64,000 nucleotides of DNA from JAIEPM01 sp964546815 (GCA_964546815.1 CAZJLR010000004.1:124001-188000); one strand, 5' to 3'. Positions 1 through 9,200 are shown, counted from the stretch's first letter. Translations and numbers: made by a program. Notes: generated by a model not told the origin, from the letters alone.

Positions 1-143
1 AGCATCAGTGCAGCTCACCATTAGTTAGACTGGCCATCGCAAGCAAACGGCGAACCGCTGCGGTTAAACGCGGCACCGGCATGGCTCGAACACGCATGGT
101 GCGGAAGTTATTTAGCAAAGGCACGCCAGAAACAGAAAACTAA
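1..143 (+). CDS. 3' end of an unidentified gene
   Basis: An open frame with codons starting at positions divisible by three runs from the window edge to a TAA at 141-143, giving the last 46 residues of a protein. The visible tail is rich in Arg, Lys, Ala and Thr (it contains AIASKRRTAAVKRG and RMVRKLFSKG) and ends in PETEN. Such a basic tail could be a cytoplasmic extension of a membrane protein or a nucleic-acid-binding tail, but nothing identifies the family. The frame could be fortuitous, since only about 140 bases are visible. Confidence 0.35.
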   Translation, partial: HQCSSPLVRLAIASKRRTAAVKRGTGMARTRMVRKLFSKGTPETEN

Positions 144-286
144 GTTCTTCGAATCAATTACATATATAGATGCTCGTAAAATCCTTTTAGGCTATAGGGA
201 ACACGTTGGAGCGGGCTGTCGTCATCCGACCTGTGATGTTACTGCTTTGCAGTTTTGGTCGGTTCATTCTATTGAGGGCAGCGAAT

Positions 287-1534
287 ATGCGTGGTTCAAA
301 TGTAAGCCTGGTGAAACGTTCCAAACAGGCTGCGATTATACTTGCCTGCTTGCAAATGGGCGTCGGTATTCCTTGCTATGCGCTTGGCGGAGTCGTTCAT
401 ATCGGCGGACAAAGCGTGATTACAGTGCCTACAACCGGCGCAGCATCAAGCACAGAGCGAGCCAAACAAATTCAAAATAACATAGACAACTCACTGGTTG
501 CCGCGACAAACAGAACTCCATCGACAGTCAAAATCACTTATGTAAAAGGACAGCCAGTCATTACCCTTGGTGGCTACTACGTTGCAGCTGTTGACCCGGC
601 CACAGCCAAAGCCGAAAAAACAACACCTGCCATACTTGCTCAAAAATGGGTTAACCAATTAAAGGCAGCACTTGCAAATAAATCAAATGTCAACGCATAC
701 CTTGCACAATTAACTGGCGCACCAACTGTGTCAAAGCCTGCCTCGATTCCAAGCCAGGTGGCATCAAAACCAAAAGCATCGCCGGCAGCAAAGTCGAGTC
801 CACAAAACTATTCAGCTCCAAGAAGCCAATCAACAGCGTCTGCGTCTTCTGGAGACTCAAATAATTCTGGGTCCTACAGTGACAGCGGCTCTACCTACAA
901 CAAAGGCACCTTTCAGCGCGCTAGAGTCGCATATGTTCCTGCGGGTATGACCATGTCGATGAAACTTTCGACTGCGCTGAGCAGCCAGGTCTCAAAACCA
1001 GGCGATGTCGTAATGGCATCTCTCACAGAGCCAGTTGTTTTGGGCGACGCCACTATTCCAGCCAACACTGTTATAAGCGGTCACGTAACTAAGTCAAGTA
1101 ACGGAGCCTACTTGAGTAAGTCGGGCAGACTTGGTGTCAAATTCACAAGCATGCGAACACCAGACGGAGTAGATACGCCAATAAATGCGCATATCGTCGG
1201 AACACTTGGAAAATTCCACGAAGTATCTGATGGCAGCGATGAATTCCGCGGTGAAACAGGCGAAACTAAAATCAAGAAAGCACTTGTCGGTGCCGCAGTC
1301 GGAGCAGGCTCCGGCCTTTTGCTTGGCACCGCAATTGGTGCTATAGCCGGCGGCGGACGTGGTGCAGGAAGAGGGGCGGTGTCTACGATGGCAATTGGAG
1401 CCGGTGTCGGCGCGCTTGCTGGCGGATTGCTTCTAAAAGGCAGAAATGTCAGCGTCGGCTCAAACGAAACAGTAAAATTGCAACTTGACGCACCTGCGAC
1501 ATTCGCACTCAGCAGCTATAGCGGTCAATTTTAG
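287..1534 (+). CDS. Secreted protein with glycine-zipper segment, function unknown
   Basis: The ATG at 287 is chosen because it begins a clean Sec signal peptide (KRSKQAAIILACLQMGVGIP, cleavage near YALGG); an in-frame TTG at 206 would add an unlikely extension. The mature N-terminus has a GQSVITV...SSTERAKQIQNNI pattern resembling the periplasmic ERA-containing domain seen before some cyanobacterial MscS-type channels (inference). A Ser/Pro/Ala-rich linker follows. Then comes a beta-rich domain (VPAGMTMSMKLSTALSSQ to about IVGTLGK) reminiscent of VirB10/TrbI-like barrels with an IPANTVISGHV core. Close to the C-terminus is a Gly/Ala-rich double segment (VGAAVGAGSGLLLGTAIGAI and IGAGVGALAGGLLL), a glycine-zipper hairpin that could sit in the outer membrane. 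The end returns to beta structure. The exact function is unknown. Confidence 0.8.
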   Translation: MRGSNVSLVKRSKQAAIILACLQMGVGIPCYALGGVVHIGGQSVITVPTTGAASSTERAKQIQNNIDNSLVAATNRTPSTVKITYVKGQPVITLGGYYVAAVDPATAKAEKTTPAILAQKWVNQLKAALANKSNVNAYLAQLTGAPTVSKPASIPSQVASKPKASPAAKSSPQNYSAPRSQSTASASSGDSNNSGSYSDSGSTYNKGTFQRARVAYVPAGMTMSMKLSTALSSQVSKPGDVVMASLTEPVVLGDATIPANTVISGHVTKSSNGAYLSKSGRLGVKFTSMRTPDGVDTPINAHIVGTLGKFHEVSDGSDEFRGETGETKIKKALVGAAVGAGSGLLLGTAIGAIAGGGRGAGRGAVSTMAIGAGVGALAGGLLLKGRNVSVGSNETVKLQLDAPATFALSSYSGQF

Positions 1535-1624
1535 TTTGAGAAAATAGTCGACTTAAGTGCGGAACCTTTTTGTGCAATAAATGTCCTATTCAATAAAAGG
1601 AAGCCTAAGGAAGGAGCTAGCACC

Positions 1625-2101
1625 ATGCATGGCATTTACCGAGATTACATTGGAGAACGCGGCTCACTCGGCTTGATCGCACTTCGATTGGTGGCAGGCA
1701 TCGGACTGATGCTGCACGGATGGCCGAAAATTCAAAATGCGTTTTCATGGATGGGGCCGCACGCAACTGTACCGGGCATATTTCAAGCACTATCTGCAGT
1801 GGCAGAATTTGGCGGAGGTCTTGCCCTCATCCTCGGGCTTCTCACTACAATTGCCAGCTTCGGAATCATCTGCAACATGGCCACCGCGTTATTCATGGTG
1901 CATCTACCGAAAGGAGATCCATTCATCGCAGCGCCAGGACAGCATGGCGGCTCATACGAATCTGCGCTGAGCTACCTGGCCATCGCCTTCCTTTTCATGA
2001 TGATCGGACCAGGAGCCTACTCACTCGACGCCCGTCTATTCCGCAAGAAAAGAAATTTTGTAAACGCCGAAAGACACCACAGGGTCAAAGTTTCAGCCTG
2101 A
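1625..2101 (+). CDS. DoxX family integral membrane protein
   Basis: This 158-residue protein has four predicted membrane helices and the DoxX/SURF4-like signature: an opening ALRLVAGIGLMLHGWPKIQ segment, an FGGGLALILGLLT second helix, and a final helix around YLAIAFLFMMIGPGAYSLD. DoxX proteins are small quinone-linked or redox-related membrane proteins whose substrates are mostly undefined; some work with thiosulfate oxidation or thiol stress systems. The start is supported by an AAGGAAGGAG Shine-Dalgarno sequence nine to ten bases upstream of the ATG. It is the only gene between a secreted protein and an oxidoreductase on the same strand, so its partner is not obvious. Confidence 0.88.
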   Translation: MHGIYRDYIGERGSLGLIALRLVAGIGLMLHGWPKIQNAFSWMGPHATVPGIFQALSAVAEFGGGLALILGLLTTIASFGIICNMATALFMVHLPKGDPFIAAPGQHGGSYESALSYLAIAFLFMMIGPGAYSLDARLFRKKRNFVNAERHHRVKVSA

Positions 2102-2189
2102 GCGCCTCCTGTTGACTTCACTGCTAGATATCTACGTTGTATACTGATGCGTTGTCGCGCAGTTATTTAGTAGCAACGGGGTGTACTCA

Positions 2190-3281
2190 GTGCGGATTGT
2201 CGTATTTGGCGGTGGGATGCAAGGATGCGTCATCGCAAAAAATCTTTCAGAACGTCCGGAAAAGCCGGAAGTCATAGTCGCCGACCTCGTGCCGCAAACC
2301 GCATTGCCAGCCGGAGTTAGCTCTGCAATCGCCGACGTTACAGATCCAGCCGAAGTCAAAAAACTCTTAAAAGGTGTTGATGTTGCTGTCCTGGCGGTGC
2401 CAAGTCGTATTGCTCACCAGGCATTGCGCAACATAGTCGAGACAGGCGTTGCAGTAGCAGATGTATGCTTCACCCCAGACCCACCACTTGACCTCAATGA
2501 TCTCGCCAAGAAAACTGGCTCATGCTGCGTCATAGACTGTGGTGTCGCACCTGGTCTCAGCCACCTGCTGACAGGCAATGCCCACTCCAAGTTAGGCGGA
2601 CTTGATCACGTCTCCATCTTAGTTGGCGGCATACCGCAAAAGCCACCTGAAGCCTTCCACCATGCAGTTTATTTCAATCCGCATGACCTCATGTCTGAAT
2701 ATGTTCGCCCAGCACGCTCGCGCCAGGCCGGTAAAGACACAGAGCCACATCCGTTAGACGCGAAAGTGGACAAACATTACGACATCGACCTCGGTCAGTT
2801 GGAAGCATTTTTGAGTGACGGGCTTCGCACTCTGTTGAGCAGCTATCCTGATGTAGATTTCATGGAAGAGCGAACCCTGCGCTGGCCAGGTCACCTCGAC
2901 ACTATGCGTAACTTGAGAGAGCTGGGAATTCTTGACGACCCGATTTCCTTTCACGCACTTGCCAATACACTTGGCAATCGTTTTCCAGCAGCAAAACACC
3001 CTGATGTTCTTTTGATGGTAGTAGAAGCACGCAACGGCAAAGAAGTTTGCTCATGGCGTTTGATAGACCGTTCTAAAGACGGCTTATCTGCGATGAGCAG
3101 AACAACTGCATTCACTACCGCAGCTACAGCCATGGTTCTTGCCAGAAAGCAATTTACTGAAGCAGGCATTCATCCACCCGAACGCTTGGGACACAGCGCC
3201 GAAGTAACAAAAGCAATGCTGAGCGATTTGTCCGAGCATGGCGTTGAAGTCACCGAGCTCATTCCGGCGCCGCGCCTCTAA
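2190..3281 (+). CDS. Saccharopine dehydrogenase-like NAD(P)-dependent oxidoreductase
   Basis: The N-terminus is a Rossmann fold with the dinucleotide motif VVFGGGMQGCVIAKNL, followed by strand/helix alternation (VIVADL, DVAVLAVPS, VADVCF) and the CGVAPGLSHLL motif typical of the saccharopine dehydrogenase/lysine-9-ketoglutarate reductase family. Family members act on amino acids or polyamine precursors such as saccharopine and carboxynorspermidine; the exact substrate cannot be read from the sequence. Length (about 363 residues) is normal for the single-enzyme bacterial form. Two in-frame GTG codons compete. The one at 2190 places ACGGGG at a usable distance and begins right at the Rossmann strand (VRIVVFGGG); GTG 2181 would add three residues. 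Confidence 0.82.
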   Translation: MRIVVFGGGMQGCVIAKNLSERPEKPEVIVADLVPQTALPAGVSSAIADVTDPAEVKKLLKGVDVAVLAVPSRIAHQALRNIVETGVAVADVCFTPDPPLDLNDLAKKTGSCCVIDCGVAPGLSHLLTGNAHSKLGGLDHVSILVGGIPQKPPEAFHHAVYFNPHDLMSEYVRPARSRQAGKDTEPHPLDAKVDKHYDIDLGQLEAFLSDGLRTLLSSYPDVDFMEERTLRWPGHLDTMRNLRELGILDDPISFHALANTLGNRFPAAKHPDVLLMVVEARNGKEVCSWRLIDRSKDGLSAMSRTTAFTTAATAMVLARKQFTEAGIHPPERLGHSAEVTKAMLSDLSEHGVEVTELIPAPRL

Positions 3282-3355
3282 TTTGAGCCGGCAAATCCAA
3301 ACCTGATTCTGATACCGGGCGTCTTTACACGCCTTGTCAGTCTGGTCATAATGCT

Positions 3356-4180
3356 GTGAAAACCTCATTAGCGATTTTCATGTTAGGCATTCCTTCAATC
3401 TACTTACTTAGCGCCGCCGCTGCCCTTGTAGCCGTCGTAGGCTTTTTAGTAGTGCACAAGGTTGCAAAACCAATCGATATTGATGAGCATCAGGGATTTC
3501 TTGATGCCATGCTAAACATAGTTGGGACATTGATTTCAATCTTGCTTGGCTTGTTGGTAGCGGCCGCCTTAGATCGTTATCAAAGTCTCGAACAGAGCAT
3601 CGATAATGAAGCCGCATCAGTGGCTCAACTTTATCGAATTAGCGGTGGACTCCCCTCTGCCAGTGGTAGCAAAATCAGAGAACTTTGCTTTCGCTATTGC
3701 GACCAGGTTATCAATGATGAATGGCCGGCAATGGCTGAAGGACACCCAAGCCAAAAAGTATTTACAACATACGTCGAAATGGTCGGAGAGATTGTAAGAT
3801 TCCAACCCAAAGGCGATGGCGAATCAAACTTGCACAATTCTTTGCTTGCAGCAATGCAGCAAATCGGTGATTGCAGGCGACAACGCATTCTTCGATTGAG
3901 CAGCAGCTGGATGCATCAGCTAATGCCAGTACTTTTGATGTGCTCTGGAATTGTCCTGGCATTCGCTTATATGTACGTCCGAAGGGGAGCGGTGCTGCAC
4001 GGCGTACTCATCGGTCTCGTTGCAATCGCACTAGGCGGCAACCTGGGACTTGTGTTTCTATTGAGCAATCCATTTTCAGGCGACTGGAAAATTTTGCCCC
4101 GCAGCTTCGAATTAAATGCAAAAATGCTCAGCGAAATCAGCAAAAATCCTGAGCTGATTAAACTAATGCGCCAGGACTAA
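3356..4180 (+). CDS. DUF4239 (bestrophin-like) membrane protein
   Basis: The protein (about 274 residues) has two N-terminal helices (YLLSAAAALVAVVGFLVVH and IVGTLISILLGLLVAAAL), an extended soluble middle, and two C-terminal helices (MPVLLMCSGIVLAFAYMYV and GVLIGLVAIALGGNLGLVFL) ending in NPFSGDW. This 2+2 arrangement, the DRY/Q..e..aas.a.LYR region after helix two, and the FSGD/W motif after helix four match the DUF4239 bestrophin-like family, whose function is not established. A weakly supported GTG at 3356 is used; an ATG at 3383 is an alternative. It converges with the DUF4139 gene, with only 12 bases between stops. Confidence 0.75.
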   Translation: MKTSLAIFMLGIPSIYLLSAAAALVAVVGFLVVHKVAKPIDIDEHQGFLDAMLNIVGTLISILLGLLVAAALDRYQSLEQSIDNEAASVAQLYRISGGLPSASGSKIRELCFRYCDQVINDEWPAMAEGHPSQKVFTTYVEMVGEIVRFQPKGDGESNLHNSLLAAMQQIGDCRRQRILRLSSSWMHQLMPVLLMCSGIVLAFAYMYVRRGAVLHGVLIGLVAIALGGNLGLVFLLSNPFSGDWKILPRSFELNAKMLSEISKNPELIKLMRQD

Positions 4181-4192
4181 AAGACTGAATTT

Positions 4193-6244
4193 TTAGAGCT
4201 TAGGATTTTCCATTTCTGAAACAAACTGTTTCAAGGCAAGATTCTGGTATTCCTTCATTTTCACAGCCAAATCAAGATTTAGCGAATAGAGTTTTTTGTT
4301 AATTTCAGTTATTTGATCTTCTGTGCTGTCAATTATTTTTCGATAGCGCTCGTTGTTTGCTCCAAGTGTCTTCAGGTTTTCTCTGGCTCTAGCCTGGTCT
4401 TCAGTGTACTGGCGCAACAACTGTTGAAGATTGGCTTGTTCTGCGCTAATGGACTGAATTTCATCACGCTTTTCCACCATTGTTTTTAGAAACTCGACGA
4501 ATTCTTTGCTCATGAAATTTTGAGAACAAATCATGTTAAGTCGTGAAGGATCAATACCGTTGAAATCACCAAGACGAATGACTTCAGCATTGTCAGACTC
4601 TTCAGAAACAACAAGTGTTTCGGCACTTTTAGGCTCAATTTCAAGCCGGAATCGATAGAAATTTTGCGTCGTTTCAACTGCTTTTGCCTTGCCAACAATC
4701 ACCCAGCCGTTGCGAAAAGGATGTTCGACAAATACCACTTTCTTGCGATCGCTCAAATTCTCAATGGCATATGTTTTCTCGCTGCAATAGCGGTAATCCA
4801 TGTAAAGCATGCCATTGATAGAACGAACACGCCAAAAAGGTTTGGCTAAGTTTTTCGAGCGAATTGTCACTGGGCAAGACTGATCAATTGCATAAAGCAG
4901 AAATCGTTTATCATCAGGTTTTGTAGTATCAAGCAAGGCCTCGCCAGCATAGATATCAGACTCCATGACAGTTACCGGACCGCCTTCGAGAGTCAAGCCG
5001 GTGTTATTTACAAAGCGAATTGCAGCATGTGGAAATTTAGCATTTTTAGATTCGTTATACAGCGAAATACGCTCGCCTTCTATATCTTGCTGCACAATTG
5101 GTATGAGCGCAGAACTGTTTCGCGGAATGCTTACAGGCTTGCTTATTTTGTATTCAAATAATTCGCCCTTAGTGCCGGCCTCGACAGAAATTTGTGTAGC
5201 AAATTCATCGCTAAGCATTGCAGAAGCTTCTCTCTTTCCTGCAGACTGACTTACTTGTCCAGCAAACGCGCCACCGCCATAAGCACCCCTGGCCAAGTCC
5301 TCAGCATATGCTTTCATTTTTCCACCAGCAGATGGAACAGCACCAGGAGCTGCGGGTGCGTTGAATGCAGCTGCCATTGCTTGTGAAGAATAGTCTGCTC
5401 TTTCGGCCAGGATTGGCCCGCTCGAAACGTTGCCCTGAGCTGCAATAGTTGGTCTAAACGGTTGGACGGGATCATATAAAGGTTGAATGAATGAAATTGG
5501 TGAGGCACTAACAAGTATTATTTGAACCTCATTCCAATCTTCCTCCTGCAAGTTATCGACGATAGCCATTCCCTGCAGAAGAACACGAGAATCGTCATGC
5601 ATAAGCAGCCTGTAACTGGTTTTCCAAATGGGACAGGGAATACTGTAGGCAATCAAAATATCAGTTTCACCTGGTTCTGTGAGAACAACTGATAGCGCTT
5701 TTCGATCTTTTTTCTTGGCATTTTGAAAGAGCAATTCAAGTTGCTGTTTAAGTTCAGATGCCATGCTTTCGTCATTGACCTGAATTGCCGTGATAGAACT
5801 CAATGCAATGCGCTTGAAACAACTTTCAGCAGTATACAAAGTCAAATACAACTCTCTGATGACAGATTCATTGAATACTTGCTCACTTGAATCCAAGCCA
5901 AGCATTCTCCCCGAGACGCTCTCACCCGATGCATTTACAGTAACGGGAATTCCCTTCATTTGGGCGAGCAAACCGCTGAGTCCTTCAGTATTGCTTATGT
6001 CAAATCCAAATTCAGCAAGCCGGCTTTCTAATGTTTTCGATGAGTCATAGGTAACAGCATCAATGCGACCACTGCCTGCCAACACAAGCAAACTCTTGAG
6101 CATGTCATCGATTTCGTTTGCCTCGCAAACCAGATTAATTTTGGTCGGCCCACAAACAATGGCCCGCCGCTCGAAATAGCCGATGCCGTGCTTATAGAGC
6201 ACAACCTTTGTCAACCCGACCGAGCTGCTGCCTACAGTTTCCAT
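4193..6244 (-). CDS. DUF4139 domain protein (MuiA-like), 683 aa
   Basis: The middle of the protein carries the DUF4139 beta-rich core: an IAYSIPCPIWKTSYRLL segment, then LQGMAIVDNLQEEDWNEVQI, then late strands ending in a beta sandwich (VVFVEHPFRNGWVI, FYRFRLEIEPKSAETL). Mucoidy-inhibitor MuiA proteins share this core but are usually secreted with an N-terminal coiled coil. Here there is no signal peptide, and the coiled coil (about 75 residues, EQANLQQLLRQYTEDQARAR onwards) lies at the C-terminus. The start is the ATG at 6244, seven bases after AGGAGA, not the longer frame from 6310. The gene follows the CPXCG gene by 82 bases on the same strand. Its role is unknown; a cytoplasmic scaffold is possible. 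Confidence 0.75.
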   Translation of the reverse strand: METVGSSSVGLTKVVLYKHGIGYFERRAIVCGPTKINLVCEANEIDDMLKSLLVLAGSGRIDAVTYDSSKTLESRLAEFGFDISNTEGLSGLLAQMKGIPVTVNASGESVSGRMLGLDSSEQVFNESVIRELYLTLYTAESCFKRIALSSITAIQVNDESMASELKQQLELLFQNAKKKDRKALSVVLTEPGETDILIAYSIPCPIWKTSYRLLMHDDSRVLLQGMAIVDNLQEEDWNEVQIILVSASPISFIQPLYDPVQPFRPTIAAQGNVSSGPILAERADYSSQAMAAAFNAPAAPGAVPSAGGKMKAYAEDLARGAYGGGAFAGQVSQSAGKREASAMLSDEFATQISVEAGTKGELFEYKISKPVSIPRNSSALIPIVQQDIEGERISLYNESKNAKFPHAAIRFVNNTGLTLEGGPVTVMESDIYAGEALLDTTKPDDKRFLLYAIDQSCPVTIRSKNLAKPFWRVRSINGMLYMDYRYCSEKTYAIENLSDRKKVVFVEHPFRNGWVIVGKAKAVETTQNFYRFRLEIEPKSAETLVVSEESDNAEVIRLGDFNGIDPSRLNMICSQNFMSKEFVEFLKTMVEKRDEIQSISAEQANLQQLLRQYTEDQARARENLKTLGANNERYRKIIDSTEDQITEINKKLYSLNLDLAVKMKEYQNLALKQFVSEMENPKL

Positions 6245-6326
6245 AAGTATTCTCCTGACTTGCCTGTCAACTCGAATACTCATTATGGCATTTCTAGAAA
6301 ATGCACGCATGAGCCTGCGTCTTGGC

Positions 6327-6512
6327 TTACTCCTGCGCTGCTTGCGCAGAAAAGCCTGCTACAGCTCCGTCTTCTACATCATATGTAATGCAGATTGGAT
6401 TGCAGCAGACTTCGCAGTCTTCAATATAAGACTGGCTGCCTGCACTCAGTTCTAACAACATGGAAATTTGCTCCCAACAATAGGGACATTCAAAAAAATA
6501 TTCTTCAATCAT
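6327..6512 (-). CDS. CPXCG motif-containing Cys-rich protein
   Basis: This 61-residue protein begins EEYFFECPYCWEQISMLLE and continues SAGSQSYIEDCEVCCNPI, the diagnostic pattern of the small CPXCG Cys-rich family, which pairs CPYC with a CxVCC element and presumably binds one zinc. The family consensus has Gly after CPYC; here it is Trp. The ATG at 6512 lies inside the 3' end of the aldo/keto reductase gene (31-base overlap), suggesting translational coupling. A longer frame from 6587 would overlap the reductase further and lacks family similarity. Function of the family is not established. Confidence 0.8.
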   Translation of the reverse strand: MIEEYFFECPYCWEQISMLLELSAGSQSYIEDCEVCCNPICITYDVEDGAVAGFSAQAAQE

Positions 6513-6541
6513 TGATGCAAAATTTCCAAAGCTGAATCTAT

Positions 6542-7567
6542 CTAAACCGGGGTAGGATTGCGCTCTATAAATTGAGCCTGGTGCCAATAAGGATAGATTT
6601 TATTTGTGGCACTGGCCTTATCCAGCTTCTCAACTTGCTCTTTCGTGAGGTTCCAGGTAGCAGCATCGAGATTTTGCTTTAACTGTTCTTCGTTTCTTGC
6701 CCCAATTATGATGCTTGCAACTGTAGGGCGCTGAAGTAGCCAATTTAGCGCAACAGCCGGCACAGTCTTTCCTGTTTCTTTTGATACTTCATCGAGTGCA
6801 TCAATCACTTTGAATAAATATTCATCGTCAACCGGTGGTCCCCATTCAGCTGACTTGTGCAAACGACTGGTTTCGGGCAAGCCGGTGCCGCGCCTAATTT
6901 TGCCTGTCAAACGCCCCCATCCAAGCGGACTCCAAACCATGGTGCCCACGCGTTGGTCCAATCCTAGAGGCATCAATTCCCACTCGAATTCGCGACCAAT
7001 CAATGAGTAGTAAGACTGCTGACAAACATAACGCTCCCAACCATAACGATCGGAAATTGCCAGCGATTTCATCAAATGCCAGCCCGAAAAATTAGAGCAA
7101 GCAATGTAGCGCACCTTGCCACTCTTCACTAGAGTATCGAGTGTGCTGAGTACTTCTTCAATTGGTGTAATAGCATCGAATCCATGCATGTGATAAATGT
7201 CGATGTGGTCAACACCTAAGCGCTTCAAACTTGCGTCGCACGCTTTAATTAAATGATATCGGGATGAACCTTTATCGTTGGGTCCACCGTCAAATGAGAA
7301 TGTTGCTTTGGTGCTGATTATTACCTGATCTCTTTTGCCTTCAATGGCTTTTCCCAAAATTTCTTCGGAAGCCCCACGAGAATAAACATCGGCTGTATCA
7401 AACAAATTGACACCGGCGTCAAGACATATGTCAACCAATCGTTTGGCTTCGGCAACATCTGTGGCACCCCAGGCTTTGAACAATTCGGTGACACCACCAA
7501 ATGTTCCTGTACCAAAACTCAAAACAGGAACTTTAAGTCCCGAACCACCAAGCTGCCTAAATTCCAC
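6542..7567 (-). CDS. Aldo/keto reductase
   Basis: A 341-residue TIM-barrel NAD(P)H-dependent oxidoreductase. The catalytic tetrad is visible: Asp57 and Tyr62 in FDTADVYSRG, Lys87 in ISTKATF, and the His of IYHMHG (about residue 128). The cofactor-binding end is present as ASIIIGARNEEQLKQNL. Sequence style is that of the YajO/YdjG-type or perakine-reductase-like aldo/keto reductases, which reduce aldehydes and ketones; substrate unknown. Translation starts at GTG 7567, preceded by GGGGGA eight bases upstream. It is probably expressed with the CPXCG gene that overlaps its end, and it lies 127 bases downstream of the FAD oxidoreductase on the same strand. Confidence 0.92.
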   Translation of the reverse strand: MEFRQLGGSGLKVPVLSFGTGTFGGVTELFKAWGATDVAEAKRLVDICLDAGVNLFDTADVYSRGASEEILGKAIEGKRDQVIISTKATFSFDGGPNDKGSSRYHLIKACDASLKRLGVDHIDIYHMHGFDAITPIEEVLSTLDTLVKSGKVRYIACSNFSGWHLMKSLAISDRYGWERYVCQQSYYSLIGREFEWELMPLGLDQRVGTMVWSPLGWGRLTGKIRRGTGLPETSRLHKSAEWGPPVDDEYLFKVIDALDEVSKETGKTVPAVALNWLLQRPTVASIIIGARNEEQLKQNLDAATWNLTKEQVEKLDKASATNKIYPYWHQAQFIERNPTPV

Positions 7568-7694
7568 AATTCAATCCCCCACAGTCGCACTCATTAATAT
7601 GAATGCCGCTATCCACTATTGGAGACACAATTATATCAAGCAGGAACTCAATTCCCGCATCAACACTGCGCTTGATAATTGAACGTAAAAGTCA

Positions 7695-8990
7695 CTAAGT
7701 TTTTACGGGCACTTTGGAGCCAATCAATTCTGCGACTCTGCGACCTGATTCGAGTGCTCCATTTATTGACCCAATACTCATGTAGTCGCCGCAGGCGTAC
7801 AAGCCCTGTCGCAGCTCGAGTGAGCTATTACTCTGAGCATTGTTTGCCTCTTGCTTAGGAAGTGCATTCTTAATTCTATATGTGCGCAATTGGTTCCATC
7901 GATTTGCATCAGAACCAAACCACTCAGCAAGCTGTCCTCTAACAGAAAGCTTCAAAGCCTCATCGGACTCTGAGGGATTTCCCAACACAGTGGCTGAAAT
8001 CAACGATTTACCTTCAGGTGCGTAAGAAGGAGAAACAGAACTTGGCACAGAGAGATTGTTGATTGGTCCATGCCCCTCACCATTGAGCACGAGTATTGCT
8101 TCGTCAATCGGTGCTGTGTCGGCTGAGAAATAGAGACAAGTAACTGATTTTTCCAGATCAGTAGCCGATGATGCCGGCACTGTTGCAGCCGTCGGGGGAT
8201 AAGTGCTTGAGCTGTTGTCAGTGAGCGCTTTCATCGCAGCGATATCAGTGGCTATCACTATATGTGGTGCCTCAAAACGCTGACCTGATTCAAGCCAAAC
8301 TGTGTCTGCGGCAATTGCTCTGACTTTCGAATTCAGCCTGATATTGTCACTGCCGACCAGTTCTGCAAGCTGGCGTGGAATTTCCTCCATTCCATTTTCA
8401 GGAATAGCCGTATCTCCCGAGGCGAACATTCTAAATAGGAACTCGAAGTTTTTTCCGCTTGTATCCAATTTATTCTCTAAGAAGACTCCTCCGAAAAACG
8501 GACGGAAGAATCGTTCTATCATTGATGCTGAAAAACCATGTTTTTTCAGCAAATCCATAGTTGAATGTTTTGCAGCCTCGTCATTCTGAATCATCAAATA
8601 TGCCAGTTCTAACTGGAGTTTAGCAAGACACAGCTTATCGCTGGTCGTGCCGACCGGCGCGCTTATCGTATTCAGCATGTTAGCTGGGTCGCGCCAGGGG
8701 TCTGAAACCTTGTGAAAGCGACCATTATGCCGCACCATAGCACCCGCGATGTATGACTTCAAATTGAGCTTCTTGTAATTGAGTACTTGCTTTGCCTCGG
8801 GATAGGCGGTCAACAACACCTGGAAGCCCCTATCTAGCTTGTAACCGTCAACTACATCCGTTCTCATACGACCGCCGACAGCATCAGCGGCGTCGAGAAT
8901 CAGGAAGGGCACGTTCTGCCTGCGCAGATGAAGCGCACAGTTGAGACCAGCCAGTCCAGCACCGATGATAATCACTTGTATGGCTTCCAT
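7695..8990 (-). CDS. FAD-dependent amine-oxidase-like oxidoreductase
   Basis: The N-terminus is an FAD-binding Rossmann fold (VIIIGAGLAGLNCALHL, with the second-strand acidic LILDA) followed by GGRMRTDVVDGYKLDRG, the GG-doublet motif of the amine oxidase/phytoene desaturase/protoporphyrinogen oxidase superfamily. The C-terminal FAD motif is LYACGDYMSIGSINGALESG. Length (431) fits prokaryotic NAD(P)/FAD-dependent desaturase-like enzymes. The ATG at 8990 has GAGG eight bases upstream. The gene diverges from a LOV blue-light kinase; the 237-base gap contains a palindromic arrangement of direct repeats that could control both sides. Involvement in a light-dependent isoprenoid, carotenoid or tetrapyrrole-like reaction is only suggested by that context. 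Confidence 0.85.
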   Translation of the reverse strand: MEAIQVIIIGAGLAGLNCALHLRRQNVPFLILDAADAVGGRMRTDVVDGYKLDRGFQVLLTAYPEAKQVLNYKKLNLKSYIAGAMVRHNGRFHKVSDPWRDPANMLNTISAPVGTTSDKLCLAKLQLELAYLMIQNDEAAKHSTMDLLKKHGFSASMIERFFRPFFGGVFLENKLDTSGKNFEFLFRMFASGDTAIPENGMEEIPRQLAELVGSDNIRLNSKVRAIAADTVWLESGQRFEAPHIVIATDIAAMKALTDNSSSTYPPTAATVPASSATDLEKSVTCLYFSADTAPIDEAILVLNGEGHGPINNLSVPSSVSPSYAPEGKSLISATVLGNPSESDEALKLSVRGQLAEWFGSDANRWNQLRTYRIKNALPKQEANNAQSNSSLELRQGLYACGDYMSIGSINGALESGRRVAELIGSKVPVKT

Positions 8991-9069
8991 CTCACTACCT
9001 CAGCACGATTGTCCAGCGCACGTTGCAGACCTTGATTCAGACTATATATGAACAAATTGTACTTCTCGG

Positions 9070-9123
9070 GGGTGAATTTCAGGTGAACCCCCAGCCCTGA
9101 GCGAATTCACCTCAGGTTCACCT
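9070..9123. promoter_or_regulatory. Palindromic pair of PHO-box-like 11-bp direct repeats
   Basis: On the plus strand TTCACCT occurs at 9106-9112 and again at 9117-9123, exactly 11 bases apart. On the minus strand TTCACCT (9087-9081) is followed 11 bases later by TTCACCC (9076-9070). The two direct-repeat pairs face each other with a centre of symmetry near 9096. Tandem 7-bp sites with an 11-base period are the classic binding architecture of OmpR/PhoB-family winged-helix regulators. The site lies between the FAD oxidoreductase and the LOV kinase/OmpR regulator genes, so autoregulation and bidirectional control are a natural inference. Confidence 0.65.
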
Positions 9124-9200
9124 ATAGCGCCTAGCATAGTCCTTGTAAGCTTCCGCTGATCAACCCCGATGTCAACATCGTTCTGCGAGCGAGCAAACGA

